A stretch of 64,000 bases of DNA, from assembly GCA_032173965.1 (NCBI GenBank), contig JAVUNC010000004.1, positions 22,917,001-22,981,000 of the forward strand, read 5' to 3'. Within the stretch, counting starts at the first letter, position 1. Each line of letters opens with the position of its first letter. This document shows, piece after piece, positions 49,801 through 62,632 of the stretch. The translations under genes and the position numbers were made by a program. Origin of the DNA: Sitta carolinensis (lineage: Eukaryota > Chordata > Aves > Passeriformes > Sittidae). The notes below the pieces were generated by a model that was not told the origin of the DNA, made no database searches, and saw only the letters and a list, made by a program, of their open reading frames with translations.

Positions 49801-52800
49801 TGACATTTTCCTAGTACTCTGCACTTAGCTGCATATAATCTTGCAAAATATTACCAGTCTCAAATGAAACTTTTTAATTCAAAAATAAATAATTTGGAAA
49901 AGGCTTTGTCTATTTTAATCAGTTTCTCTTGGGGGTAAGTTATATTATAAACTCAAGGAAAAAGTATTTTGATGGCTGTTTATCCTGTGACAATCTGGTA
50001 CACAAATGCTTTGACTTATGACATATTTCTAAAACGTGTCTTATCCAACTTCACGCAAATATATCTAAAACTGTCCAGGTTGGAAAACTTGGAATGTTGA
50101 CATTTATTCTGTAGAAACTTTTGATGTTAACAGCTTTGGGCTGGTGCAGATGTTGCCTTTGTTGGGTGAGGCAGCTTCAGCCAGCAAAGAGTAACACTTT
50201 CTGATAGTTAGGATTGCTGTAGACCATGAGGAGTCCAGGAGCAAATTCTGTTCATCTGTACATATAATATAAGCACTCTCCTCTGCATTCACTGAGGACC
50301 GAGGAACTGTGGATATTCAAAATGGGAAAAGAAACAAGATGAACATAAATGGGCATGAGAGCAAATTTGGACTAAAAAAAAGTAGCGCACCTGAGGGAGA
50401 ACAATTCAAAATTGGAATTAGAAGTGTTTTAGGTAATAACAAATCACACAACAGTAGGAACTAGAAAGGGAAGCCACGACTGGGTTAGAAAACATGGCAA
50501 GTCAAGGAAAAAAACAAGAGTTGGGGAATAGGATCCAAGTAGAAAGAACTATAGGAGTTAGTGTGCAAAATTGGCTGTGAAGGCACTGGGACATTGAGAT
50601 TGGGAAGGGATCTGGAAAGTGCAAGTGGTGAGACACTGGTCCAGATCTCAGGAGGAGCTCTTGCCACTAGAGGGAACTGGGGCAAGCCACATAGTGTGAC
50701 ACAGCTGCGGGAATGTAGACACAGGAAGAAATGGAAGACTAATGGAGAAGCAAAGACTGGGACTAAGCAAAAAAAATGGTGGAAAATATAGAGTCTGACT
50801 GCACCAGAAGATTACAACTGTGGCAGAATTCTGGAGTGAGGGGAGTAGCTGGATAATGCCCTGGTGCATCCTGTCATCATGGAAAAGGCATAGGAAGTGT
50901 TTTGCATAAAGCCTACCTCATCAGTTAAAGAGTCTCCTGATAATTCAAGAAATTACTTAATAAAAAAGGAATCAGCAGGTAATACAGTCAAGTGTCCAGA
51001 GCAGGAATGCCCATTGTTTATGTGCTATTTAAAAAGTTCTATGTTTCTCAATTTGTGAAAAATGCTGGATCCCAATACCAAGAGAGGGGTCTACAAGATT
51101 GAAGTTCACCTTATTCTCTACATCTGGCAGTGACAAATGACCAGTATGGCTAGAAAAACTTAATGTACTACTTAATCACATACTACTGTAAGCTATTACT
51201 CTGGGGTCACTAAGGAAAAGATTATATTAATTTGAGTTTGATTGGTTTATGAACATGATTTCTTGACATGGTCATCAGTAAAAATAGGAAACTGTCTCAG
51301 TAGCAGGTTGAAAAATTCACCGTCTTCTGTTTTTAGTAAAATTATACAGAGCTAACCTTTTCTGTTGGAAAATAACACACTTCTCAAGTGCATGCAGTGA
51401 TACAGTAGCATTTTTTCGTTTTCCTTTTTTATATGGGGGATGAAGTTATCTTTCAGCATGATAAATAACAAGTTCTACAGAACTATGCATATTAAATGAT
51501 GCCAAAGCACAAAAGTGGCAATGCTGCTTCGTATTACAAGAATATAAGTAGACAAAATGTATGATAGTTCAAAGTATTTTCAGGACCTTTAAATTTTATT
51601 ATTAGTATGTAAATAAGTGCTAAAATATGAAGAAGATAAGGCAATTTTCAGTGCTCTAAAGTTTATACAAACTAAATTATTTCCTTAGATATGCATGAGA
51701 GGAGAAGAGGCAATGTCTCACACATCAAACACATCACCATGATTTTTTACATGCCCTAAGATACCTACACTGACATAGTAATTTTCATTCCCTTGTTCAA
51801 AATAGATCAGCTTTCTGAAAAAACAGCATTAAGCTGCTTTGCAAACTTCTCTTTTAAGATTTCCTTCTTAGACATTATTATCTTTCTGCTATGTAAAAAA
51901 GAATTGGGCGGTTGTTCATTACTAAGACAATAACATGAATCTCTGCCCCTTTTTACTGCCTTTCATCAGTCTGTTTTAATATCCTGGCCCACTGGGTTTT
52001 CATCTTGACTGTTAATCTTGACATCAAATATCAGCAAAATCTGAGAAAGTAACACAACCTCCAAAGTCATAACGTGGACTACACATAACACATAATCAGG
52101 AGCACATACTAAATGATCAGAAAACAGAAGAAAAACCTGTTCTCTCATCTTAGGATGTCCTAACACTTCAGGATATAACTAATTTTACATTGTAGTTGTA
52201 ATTGTGAAGTTAATGGCATCCCTTTGAACATCGAATTTCACTTGAAGATAGTTAACTTTTGGGCTTCAAATATTCAGATATTGTCATTGCTCTAGGACCT
52301 TTTCCCTCTTTGTGGCTCTCATTGCAACCAGGATTGCTTTTAAAATATAATATAATTAATTTGCTAAAATCCTTTAAGAATAAATAATTTTTATTTTATT
52401 TTTAAAATTAATGCTACTGTATTGTATTTAAAATAAATGCTATTGTATATAATCTATGTATTATACTTAGATTACAAAACGTGTGTGGATAACTATCCTT
52501 CTAAGCACTTGATTTATTATAAAAAAAGGGTGTAATGTTTTGCAAAGCAATTTTTCCATCTTTTCTAAATTACAATCTTAACTGTAAGTCAGCAAATGTT
52601 TCTAGGCATCTGTAACAAACATTAGGAATAGGATGATTCTGATTACACAGTTTTTCCTAGAGATCATATCTTCCTGCTCTAAATCATCTGTCTTGCAGCC
52701 CTGACATATTCAAAAGCAGATGAGCACCATCTAGTTGTTTCTATAGCTAAGCTGCTGTCCTTTTCTTTAAAAGTATGTACTAGTTTTTATAGTATTCTTT

Positions 52801-54680
52801 TCATAAACAATAAGATGTTAAATAATCATAATTGTTTTAGGTATATTTAAGCATGAACTTCCTTTATATTCTTTAATATTTATTACTAGATGAATGCAGG
52901 AAGATATTCTAATAACCAAAAACTCAGCAGATTTGACTTGCTTGGCTCTATTGTGTGTGTTTTCAGACAGGATTTGCGGCTAGACAGAGGATATCTCAGC
53001 ATTATGCAGCAGCAGGAATGATCTCAGGAATTTGTTTTCACTGTTCTCAGAGATGTGAGTGAGACCTGCTAGTACAATCAGGCTCTTGTCGAAGCCCTTA
53101 GGAAAGGGGAAAGTAGCAGATCTATGAGATACAGCTTCCTAATTTGGGATACACAACCATGGCTCTTCAGCCTTTCGTAAAGCAAACACCTATCAGTCAG
53201 GTGGCTTTCAATTTCTCTTTTTTAACTGTAGAATTTTTTTACAGTGTTTGGGGAACACAATCAGGATTTCTAGTCCCAATTTCAGCAGCATTCTCCTTGT
53301 TGAATATAGCAGAGATATTTCATGCAGAGTGCAAGAAAGTGCATAGTCAGGATCTTTGTTGTAATCAGCTCACCTGCAGACTAATACCATCAACTATCCA
53401 CTAAAATTTAAAATGGGTAATTTTATGTATGAATTCTTTAGTTTGTCAGCATGCTTCCATGCAGTATATATACTAGCATTGGAAGAAAAGAAGCATTTGG
53501 CAAAAACTTAACACCTAAACAGACCTATATAAGCCTGGCTATAAAAAAAGTCTGGCAGGAGATCTAAGAAGGTTATTGTAATGTTTTTAGTTTCCCAAAT
53601 GAAAATTATCTTCATGCTTTAAAACTTCGTAAGGCTGCATATTCAAAGGCACCTGGAGACCAAAACTATATTCTAGACATTAATTTAATAAATCTGGAAA
53701 GACAGTCACACACAGAAGACCTATCCTGAAATATGCCTATTTCTTTGCTTTTGGCCATTAAAAAATATCTAAGCTACAAACTAAACAAGTTCAATCAGTG
53801 GACTGGATGAATAAAATTACCTATTCTTAGAGACAACAGAATACGAGTAAATCAAAGTTGAAGAATTGTGTACAAGTCTATAGACTTAATGAGGGAGCTG
53901 CTATGGGACAGCAAGAAAATAAACAAAGCACATTTTTATATGCGTTATGGTAGAGCTTGTAAAGAATTACTAATTGGCTGAAGAAAAAAAAAGGACTAAC
54001 AAGTGGGACAAACAACATTTTAACTTCTTAAGGCAGAAGTTTGTTTTAACTTGTTATATAATTCACTTCAATCAGTTGGTAGGCTGGGAAACACATGGCT
54101 GCAAAAAATTCAATTCTTCAATTGAAAGAACTGTTAGAAGCAGATTTCCATGACTTTCCATGAGGTCAGATTTAATATGAAATGAGCTAAAGCATTCTAA
54201 TATTGTAAAAGAACATTTATAGTTAAAATTATAAAAATTTACTTTCATGACCTAGTGCTGACCTAAATGTACTTTCATGACCTAATGGTACTGCTCTTTT
54301 GGCTTTGTTTCTCCAGAAACCAGTAAGCTAGAGAAATTTCAGACAGACAGAAAAAAATACTCTAGAGCTGCAGATGGTACTTAATTTTCTATTTGGATCC
54401 TGGAATTCTATTGAACTTTCAAAATCTGTATCCTGAAAATTATCCTGATCTGTCAGATAAATACAATTTAAAACAAATAAACAAACCAAATTAAAAAAAA
54501 AAGACAAACAGAAGAACTGGTGATTTCACATTTTAAAAAGCTAAAACACCCAACACATTCTACAGACCAATATTAGAACCATTATGCCAACAAACATCTA
54601 CTATGCTTCTTAAATCAAAGTGTGGCAACCCTGGATCAGTTAAAAAGAGACAGAACAATAAAGTGATTAAATACTTCTGT
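43881..54680. other. long AT-rich stretch without recognised genes or repeats
   Basis: Nearly 11 kb in which no repeat family is identified. It contains weak exon-like open frames (minus strand 50104-50292; plus strand 52967-53054), an (AAAT)n run at about 48342-48357, and a 30-base tandem duplication with the core ACTTTCATGACCTA near 54241-54285. These are discussed as findings; none is called as a gene. Confidence 0.5.
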
Positions 54681-55377
54681 TGTGGTACGTTTATTTTAAT
54701 TCACTATTTGTGATATTATTTCATTATTGACAGTTTCATTGTTATTTGATACTTTCCTATGTACTCCTATGTTTTTCCCAAATTGATTTGCCCTTGTACT
54801 ATATCCACCCCCAAAGTTGCCTGCTATTGTATTCCATGCCCTTTGTTCCAGCTCCTTCCCTGTCTATCCCTGCCCCTTGTTCCAGTACCTTCCTTGTCAA
54901 TCCCACCTTGGGCCAATCCCTGATGGCTCCTCCCCTTTGGAAATCCCCTAATCCTCGATGCCCCGTTGGTCCACGTACCCATGTCCCTCCCATGTGCTCC
55001 CTCATTGGTTGATTGTACTGCAAACCCCACTTAGTGGTCCTCCCCTCTCCCTACCTCATTGGCCATTGACTTGTACCTGCCCCTACAACCTCCCCTGTAT
55101 ATAAACCCCTGCACAACCTTGTTCCTGGTCTCTTGTCCTTGACCGTCCCTGAGGAATAAACCTTTTGGAAACCGTATGGAAGGCCCCTCTCTAGTTTGTG
55201 CCTCAATTCTTGATGCTACCAGGCCTAGTGCTGTTGAGAGCAGCCCTGCTGCTACAGAGCCTAGCAGCCCCTGCTCTACCGCTACCTGCACCCATCGAGG
55301 GTAGGGAGTGGTCACACTCAGTGTGGTCCAGGTAAGGGGTTAGCTGGGGATTTTCTCCAGCACCACATCATATATCA
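54681..55377 (+). mobile_element. solo LTR, 697 bp, with intact promoter and poly(A) signals
   Basis: The element begins TGTGGTACG and ends CAGCACCACA, giving a 6-base terminal inverted repeat (TGTGGT/ACCACA). Inside are several ATTGG (inverted CCAAT) boxes around 55004-55070, a TATATAAA box at 55098-55105, and AATAAA at 55155-55160 followed by a GT-rich stretch: the U3-R-U5 order of a retroviral LTR on the plus strand. No flanking target duplication is seen and no viral genes adjoin. Short open frames inside it are incidental. Class is undecided without the target duplication. Confidence 0.83.
55070..55165 (+). promoter_or_regulatory. LTR core promoter and polyadenylation signal
   Basis: Within the solo LTR, the perfect TATATAAA at 55098-55105 lies downstream of ATTGG boxes, predicting transcription start about 30 bases to its right. 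AATAAA at 55155-55160 falls inside the predicted R region. Both core signals are intact, so the LTR could start or stop transcripts in flanking DNA; whether it does is unknown. Confidence 0.6.
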
Positions 55378-57011
55378 ATATCTCTATTGGTTTGCTGCCC
55401 CCACTGGATGTAGAACAGTGTGTCAGAGTATTAAAACAAAGTCACTGCCAAGATAACAGCTGTAACATACCTAGCAAAGTCAGACATCATAATAAACATC
55501 AGGAAAAGAGATCATCTAAATAAAACCAAAACGGTTATGATTCTCTGCTTCTTGGGAAGATCTATAATCTTAGCCAATGCTTACCTAGGTTCTTGATGAT
55601 CAACCCAGCCATGGTGCTCCAGACCACTATGTGCTTTCTGCATCCATGAAGTTAAGTGCTTTGAATATCCAATGTAACTCTACAGAGTACAAGCAATCTC
55701 TTTCACAGATATCTGTAGGATGCCAAAGGCCTTCCTATTGCTTTTTCAACTCCTTTTTGGCTATACCTCACAAATTAGTTGACTCACTTTACTGTCCCAG
55801 ATGCTCCTGCCTTTCACCTCCACACTGATCATGTTGTGCCAGTATGTGAAAAAAAAGAGGTAATTTGTGAGTCTGGGGAAAGTTGAGAAACAGTCTGAGC
55901 CCCAAGAGAGCTCTGTCTAGAGAGAAGCAAAATCCAGCATGGTAATGTCCCATTTTATTCCACTCCCAGTGTTTATTCACAGTGAAAGGTTTGAATTGTA
56001 CCATGCATCTCCAATGACATGTTCAGTCCACATCTACTGCCAAGGAATGAATATCAACTTTCTTGCAGAAAAGACTACAGTACAGACATTTCAAGCACTC
56101 AGAAATGCCACTGATTTTTTTAAAATATTCAAGCCCACTCTGTGAGCAGCAGTTTCACACCATGGCAGCAGGGTTGTATTTGTTTTGAGGAGGAGAGCTG
56201 TCACTCCATGTGAACTATGAGAGAACAGAAGGACTCTAGAGCTACACCTAGGGCTATATCTTTCTACCTGAGCTATGGGTACACTCATCACAAGTGTCTC
56301 ACTTTTGGTTCATATGACATGGACTCATGAAAGCTGCAGCCTTCTCTTGGATCCAGAGAAGCAGCCTGGGTAAGAATGAATACTGCAGAATTGACCTCCT
56401 CACTCACACAACTTCCCCTTTGAATGCCCCAGTCAGCTGCTGGCCAAGAAACAAGGGGCAGGTATCTGCAGATTCTGGCATTTCTGCAGCTGTTGTTCCT
56501 GGTCCCAAATTAAGCTAGTTTTGTTTGGTTTGGGGAGTTTTTTCAATTTGTTTTTCAAGAGAGAAAAGGCAGGACAATGGCAAGGTCAAAAGAGCAGCAA
56601 GGCAGGTATTATGACAGTCTGTCAAAGGAAAGTAAACTCAGCATTCTGGCAGTGGGAATTATTCTTCTCTGTTAGGAACTAACACTAAAATTTTTGGTTG
56701 ATTTCTGAGCTTGGGTGGGGGTTTTTTTTGTAGTCTGTACAAATCCCTGTTTACTTATTTACTTATGGCTTAGTTCTACAGTATTTGTTTAAGGACAGAT
56801 TCAGTTTAGACCTGAAGTATACATTGCAGTGCGCAGAGACTGACCTGTTTTCAGGTGGGAGAAAGAGGTGGCATTGCTGGCAGGCAGGAAGCATCAAGGA
56901 AATCATTGTTGGTGCCAGGCAATATTAGCGCATGCAATTTAACACTTTTCCAGTATGAAGGAAAGTCCTATTTTCTCTCCCTTGTGTAATAGGAATTTAG
57001 GCCAGTCTGCA
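55378..57011. other. unrecognised DNA
   Basis: No gene or repeat family is recognised between the solo LTR and the next CR1 tail. A T-rich low-complexity patch lies near 56519-56560. Confidence 0.5.
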
Positions 57012-57124
57012 AGGAGCTCTGAGCAGCCTGGTCTGGTGAAAGATGTTCCCTGCCCACAGCAGAGGGTTTGGAACTGCATGATCTCTAAGTTCCCATCTAA
57101 CCCAAAACATTCTATGACTCTATA
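57012..57124 (+). mobile_element. CR1 LINE 3' tail
   Basis: Sense CR1 sequence (GAGCAGCCTGGTCTGGTGAA, then TTTGGAACTGCATGATCT) ends in CATTCTATGACTCTAT, a degenerate pair of the terminal octamers. About 113 bases are recognised, 5'-truncated. Confidence 0.85.
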
Positions 57125-60100
57125 AGAACTTAGAGTCACTAAGCAGTGTTTTTGCTTTTTAAAAGCAGTTGACCAATTCAGTAAGCGAACTACATGGCTG
57201 ATGATTCTCATAACATTTCTTTTTTCCCCTAAAGATTTTTCTTTCTTATGTTTATGAAGAAGTGTAGTAGCCAACAGTCACTGCCAAAGATCTGCTTCCT
57301 TCCTGACAATCTTACCTGGACTTCAGCCATGTTCCTTCCCTGTTACTCTCTCATTTCCCTGAAACTGTTTTTCTCACTCTGCTTCCTTTTGGTTGCAAAT
57401 ATTGTTAATGAGAGAGTAAATCTCTTTCCTTAAAGAATATATAAAACTCCATTGTGCTTATTCCATGCTCTGGTCAAAAGAGCAGAGCTGCACCATTTTA
57501 TCACAATTAATTACACTTTTGAAACAATGAGACTTGAGTCAAAATGTTTCTGCTGAGTTTAACAGGACATAAGGGCACCTGGAAAAAAGCAATTAATAAT
57601 TGGTAACTATTTAATTCTGATAGGATTCCTTTGCTTCAGGGTAGTTAGAAGGATTAGATCAGACTAAGAAAACAGATGCCTCTCCTGACATGTTGAAAAT
57701 ATATCATTTCAGGTTTCTCACATTAAAAAGTAAAAATGTTTACATGAGCTCCCCTATGCTACTTTGTAGGTACCTGTTCATATCCAGAAATTAAGCCCTT
57801 TGATCCTTATCTATGAATCGCTTTGTTATCCTTGAGTTTAATAAATAAAATGTTTGTCTCTGTTGGTCAAATAACCTACTTACAGATCAGGAGAACAAGA
57901 GCAATGTTCCTATGATGTAAAATAAACCTATTGCAAAAATTGCTAGCTATTTTCCTTTTAGTTTCTATGTGACTTCTGAAACTCAGGCAATATTGAAAAG
58001 TGATGTAAGAATTGTTTTTAAAAATGAAGGAACTGTTTTCCCCACAGCTTAATCATGGTCCTGATTTTTCTTTGTAACTAGAAGCATTGATCAGCTTTGA
58101 TTCATGTAATCATCTTCTGGCATACTTCTTTCTTGTGATGTGATTTTCTAAAATCTAATGTGCTTGTTTAGTAGCAGAAGTTTCTTTCTTAATTCTTTCT
58201 CCACCCAGCCCCTACCCCACAAAAAAATGTACATTTCCTGTGTTCAGCAATCAAACATAACTTTTGCAGCAATACATGCCAGAGCCTAGCTTCATAGTCA
58301 GGGTGTAGTGATCCTGATCTTATGATCACAGACAGGTCTGGGACTTGGACATGATTTTTCTTTTTCTCTCTGAGGCCAGATATGAATAAAGTCCTGAATT
58401 CCTTTCTCATACAACATAGGGTCAGAGTCTGGAAAAAGCAAGGATCACCACTGAATAATGCAAAGCAGAGAGGCAATGCATAACACCACTGTCAAAAATG
58501 AGGCTGTAGTTGATAATATGCTGTCTTTAATAATGAAGCACACTTAAGTTTCTTATCCTGAACAGTTTCTTCTGCCTCCCCCCACTACAACTTTTTTTAC
58601 TTTTTTTCTCAATCAGATCACTACAATGAAGTAACATTGTTCATGCATCTTAGAGGAGAAAATGTTAACTTTTTGAAAACTTTTAACCTGGACGCAGATT
58701 AGGCATCTTGAACACCTAGCAGTTTACTGCCACTAAGAGGGGACAGCGAACAATGGTATTACTACTGTGTGTATGAAAGGGATAATTTCTTAAGCCTTTT
58801 TCACCTTCAAAGATATTTTATCATTGATATACTGTATGAAAATTGTGTGTCCAACTACTTAAAGTCTCTGCATTTAAAACAAGAGGAGACAAATGTTATC
58901 GTTGGTGTAGTTGTAAAATTCAAAATGCCCTTGACATTTATTACACTAGAATTATGATGAGTCTAATTTGTAGTAGACTTGTCAAACTGTTGTAAAGCAT
59001 ACATTATTCCAGTAATATTTTCTCTAGGCTTCTAATAAGACATCCACATTCTAGATCTAAAGCACTTCCCTTACAGGAAATAGAAAGGACATAGACCGCA
59101 CTCAAAAAGACACAGACCACACTCATGCTATTGTTTCTCCCAAGCTTTGCTGCTCCTGAAGTTTCTTTCTGTAGGAACACCTTTTCTCTTCCTCAGCCAT
59201 AAGAGACATTAAACTACTTTTTATTACCCAATATATTGCCAGTAAGAACTCCTTGTTCCAACTGGAAGGCAAAGCAGATGAACTCCACATCACTGAGTAT
59301 ATTCCTAGAGCATGAATACTTTTACAATCCCATTTGAGACTCTATATAGAACTTTTTATTTGAACAAGTCTAGTGATGCCACTTTTTTCCTAGTAATATA
59401 TATCCCTTATTACCTGATACATTTTTGCTGCTATCTGCGAGTCCTACAGGAGAGTGCCATGAGCTATTTCTTTGCCCTGATATTCCGCCTTTTTGGAGAA
59501 TTTGGGGATTTTTTTTGGGCCTCATTTTTCCAAATCTGCTAACAGTTTGAGATGTTCAACCCAAACCTCTCTAAACGTCTTGTTTCAGAGGAAGGCAGAT
59601 GATATTTTCTAAGACTATAAGCAACTTATCAAAACAAAAGAAGTTAACATAGGCCATGAACAGGCAATGAATTTGTCATTCAACTGTAACAATTCATGTA
59701 CGTACTTTGCCTCTTGTAATTAAGAGTCAGTGAGAAACGGTAATCAATCATTCATTTGTTTCTAAGAACAGAGTTTTTGGCAGCTATTGAACAATCTGCT
59801 ATGCTACAAATTAACAGATGAATTCCATAGTGACTTCTCTATAGATCCATACCTTAGCAACAAAAATTATCTGTATTTGCCACCCTGAAAGATAGGCACC
59901 CAAAATTATCAGAAAAATTCTAATCATGGATCTGAAGGCTAATACTCATGCCGAGTGTTTTATGGCTAGCCATATCTTCATGAGTCTCAGGTCTTAATTT
60001 CCAGCCAACAAAAAGTGATGTGAAAACTCCAACTAGATTAACAGAAATCAGTTCTGGAACTGTTATGCAGTTCTGCTGGGCTTCATGAAAGAATGGATTT

Positions 60101-61079
60101 TTAAGTTTTTCAATAGGCATATGGAAATGTAACATACATGTGGCAAATTAACATAATGCAACAAGAACAAGGTAATCTCTTAGTTCACATGATGTCTAGC
60201 TTTGTGTTACACAGTATCAAAACTGCATTAGGTGAAAGAATGCAGAAATTTAAATAGTTAGATAACCGCTTCAAAATTATATCAGACTTTGTACAAAACA
60301 ATCTTTGATCTAAAACTTTGGGATGCCTTACAGAAGTCAAATAACAGTACCGTTATCTGTCTCTGGGTTTCAGTATCTTTCAGTCTGTGGATCTCATCAG
60401 CTTTTCTAGTAGATCTTTGTGTCACTTCAAATTTTCACATCCACTGGGTTATTGCATAACAAATACTGTTCATATTGCAAATCCCTACTAAGTGATCCAT
60501 ATATCTGTAGCTCACTGTTAACTGCAGAGCACCCTTTTATCTTGTTTTGCTATGTTTTGAACAGTCTGACAAAGGTGCTGACTCTTCTCATAGGTTTTGT
60601 TGTATTCTGATGATACAAATATATTTTATCTCTGCCTTGATGAAAGAAAAATTAGAATCCAGCTTCAAACAACTGAAAAGAAAATGGGTTAATCTTTACC
60701 TCTCCCAAGTCTCCCATCTGCCAACAGGCCGGCACTCTCTCTCCAGTGCAAAATGACAGGAAAAGAAGAACAAAAGAAAAGAAAAACCTGAAGTGTTCCC
60801 TGTACCTTCTCAGAGTTCAGCAATATCCAGTTCAGGGCATTACTAAGGAAAAGGTGGGTTTGTACATTGTTGATACTCTTAAAATGGTTTTCATGAATTT
60901 ACTGGATTTGCTTCAGAAACCATGTGGTTTTCCAGCACTCTGAACATTTCCACAGCCTCATGAGGCACAACGTGGAAATAAGCCTTCTGAGAAGACCCCA
61001 TGTGGTCTTCTCCCAGCACCCATATTTTGGTTCTCACTAGCTGTTGTTGGGAATGCATTGCTCCATGTTCACCTTCTGC
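57125..61079. other. AT-rich DNA, nothing recognised
   Basis: No gene or repeat family is recognised in these 4 kb. Confidence 0.5.
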
Positions 61080-61520
61080 ACACACTCATGATTTTAAGGA
61101 CCTTTAGTACATCCCCCATCCACAGTTTCTTTTCCAAGCTGACAAGTCCATGTCTGAACAGCTATTTCTCAAATGGAAATCACTTAGTATCCTTGTGTTG
61201 CATCTCTGTTGTTTCTCCATGTTAGCTATATTATTTTTCAGAAGACGGAATTGGCATTACATATTGAAGTTTTCAGAACAGCACCAATTTGTACAACCAT
61301 ACAGTAACTCCTGAGCTCTGTGAGTTGCATAATAAAGCTCTGCAGCATCATTTTCCTTGATGTGCTCCTTCTTTCTCACAATAAATCCCTTTACACTCAC
61401 TAATTCCCTTATTTTATTATACATTTTATCATTTCTCCCAGGGGAAACCATGAGTTTTTCTCTAACCTCCCTCTGGTATCACATTTGCTACACTCCAGCC
61501 TTTGAACACCAAAGCCAGTT
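61080..61520 (-). mobile_element. ancient CR1/L3-type LINE relic, minus strand
   Basis: The plus strand carries words in the order of an old CR1/L3 3' region in reverse: TTTTCCAAGCTGACAAGTCC, GTTGCATCTCTGTTGTTTCT, AACAGCACCAATTTGTACAA. Divergence is heavy and the ends are approximate. Identified by resemblance only. Confidence 0.5.
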
Positions 61521-61809
61521 CCTGTTAGGGTTCTCTAACTATAGTTAATAGCACAGTCGCTCTCAAGCAGTTTTACATGCTTTGGTAGATACTGTCTCAC
61601 AGTGGTCTTTCCTAACCCCTATTTTGCTGCCTTTTTCTGTTACTTGTTTTCCCACTTCAGACACTGCAGTTTGGGCCACCAGAGAGTTGAGAGACCAGCA
61701 GTTTTCTGATGCTGGACTTTCCTACAAACTAAAATTCTTCAGGAATGCCTCTTTAGGACTCCTTATGACAAACGGTGACACAAAAAATTCACTCAGTGTT
61801 TGGCTTTGT
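61521..61809. other. unrecognised spacer
   Basis: Nothing is recognised between the old CR1 relic and the younger CR1 copy. Confidence 0.45.
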
Positions 61810-62402
61810 CAAAACTTCACAGCATCCTGGCCTCTATCAGCAGTAGTATGGCCAGCAGGACCAGGGTAATGATTGTCTGTCCCCTGTACTTGGCACTGGT
61901 GAGGCCACACCTGGAGTGCTGCGTCCAGTTCTGGGCCCTCAATTCAGAAAGTACATTGAGGAGCTGGAGCGGGTCCATAGAAGGACAGCAGGGCTGGTGA
62001 ATGAAGCACAAGTCCTGTGAGGAGCAACTGAGGTAGCTGGGGGTGTTTAGCCTGGAGAAGGCTCAGGAGGGACCTTATTGCTCTCCACAACTACCTGAAA
62101 GGAGGTCGTAGCAACCTAAGGGTCAGTCTCTCATCCCAGGAACTAGTGACAGGATGGAGGACACAGTTTTAAGCTGCGCCAGGGGTGGTTCAGGCTGGAT
62201 ATTAGTAAGAAATTTTTAACGGGACAGGTGATTAATATTGGAATGGGCTGCCCAGGCAAGTGATGGAGTCACTGTCCCTGGATACGTTTACAGAAAGACT
62301 GGATGTTGCATTCAGTACCACGGTCTAGTTCACAAAGTAGTGTTGGCTCATAGGCTGGACTCGATAATCTCAGAAGTGTTTCCAACCTAATTAATTATGT
62401 GT
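61810..62402 (+). mobile_element. CR1 LINE 3' portion, about 590 bp, plus strand
   Basis: Sense CR1 sequence runs from AGCATCCTGGCCTCTATCAG through ACCTGGAGTGCTGCGTCCAG, GTTTAGCCTGGAGAAGGCTC and GGCTGGATATTAGTAAGAAA to the 3' end TTCCAACCTAATTAATTATG. The subfamily differs from the copy at 33811 (its 3' part follows the 'gccaggggtggttcaggctgg' type). It ends within about 20 bases of the CpG island boundary, so it sits immediately upstream of the promoter. Confidence 0.9.
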
Positions 62403-62536
62403 CACTGTTTCCAGCAACATCCAGCTGCGCAAGGCCTTCCCCGGCGCCGGAAAGGGCCGGGGCTCAGCGAGCGCCCCGATTTCCGACGCGGGCGGCGGCC
62501 GGTACAGCCGCTCCGCGGCCCGCCCCTCGCCGCTCG

Positions 62537-62588
62537 TGCGCAGGCGCGGCGGGGCCATGCGCGGAGGCCGGTTTGAACCGTGGCGGGC
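62537..62588 (+). promoter_or_regulatory. putative NRF1, CHR and E2F sites
   Basis: TGCGCAGGCGCG (62537-62548) resembles an NRF1 palindrome. TTTGAA (62572-62577) matches the CHR element bound by DREAM/MuvB complexes at G2/M genes. TGGCGGGC (62581-62588) resembles an E2F site. They lie within 80 bases upstream of the chosen ATG, consistent with a core promoter. Each site alone is short; the combination is what suggests cell-cycle regulation, and that is inference. Confidence 0.5.
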
Positions 62589-62613
62589 GCTGCGGTGCGG
62601 GGCTGTGGTGCCA

Positions 62614-62632
62614 ATGGAGTCCGTCCTGAAAG
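62614..62632 (+). CDS. first coding exon of an unidentified gene (partial)
   Basis: ATG at 62614 (G at +4) is followed by five codons, giving MESVLK, plus one extra base, then a donor AAAG|GTACCG at 62632/62633. An in-frame ATG 19 codons upstream (62557, G at -3) would give a longer N-terminus starting MRGGRFEPW, but the TTTGAA and E2F-like sites fall inside that extension, so the downstream ATG is preferred. The rest of the gene lies to the right of the window, with candidate second-exon acceptors at 63929, 63981 and 63987. The gene is not recognised from six residues. The donor is not ideal (C at +5). Confidence 0.5.

Noticed and set aside
51966..52166. Protein-like 66-codon minus-strand frame
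   Set aside because: The nearest acceptor lacks a pyrimidine tract and no good donor follows; kept out for lack of structure.
54746..55315. Frames of 68-94 codons within the solo LTR
   Set aside because: LTRs of this kind are non-coding; the frames overlap promoter and poly(A) signals.
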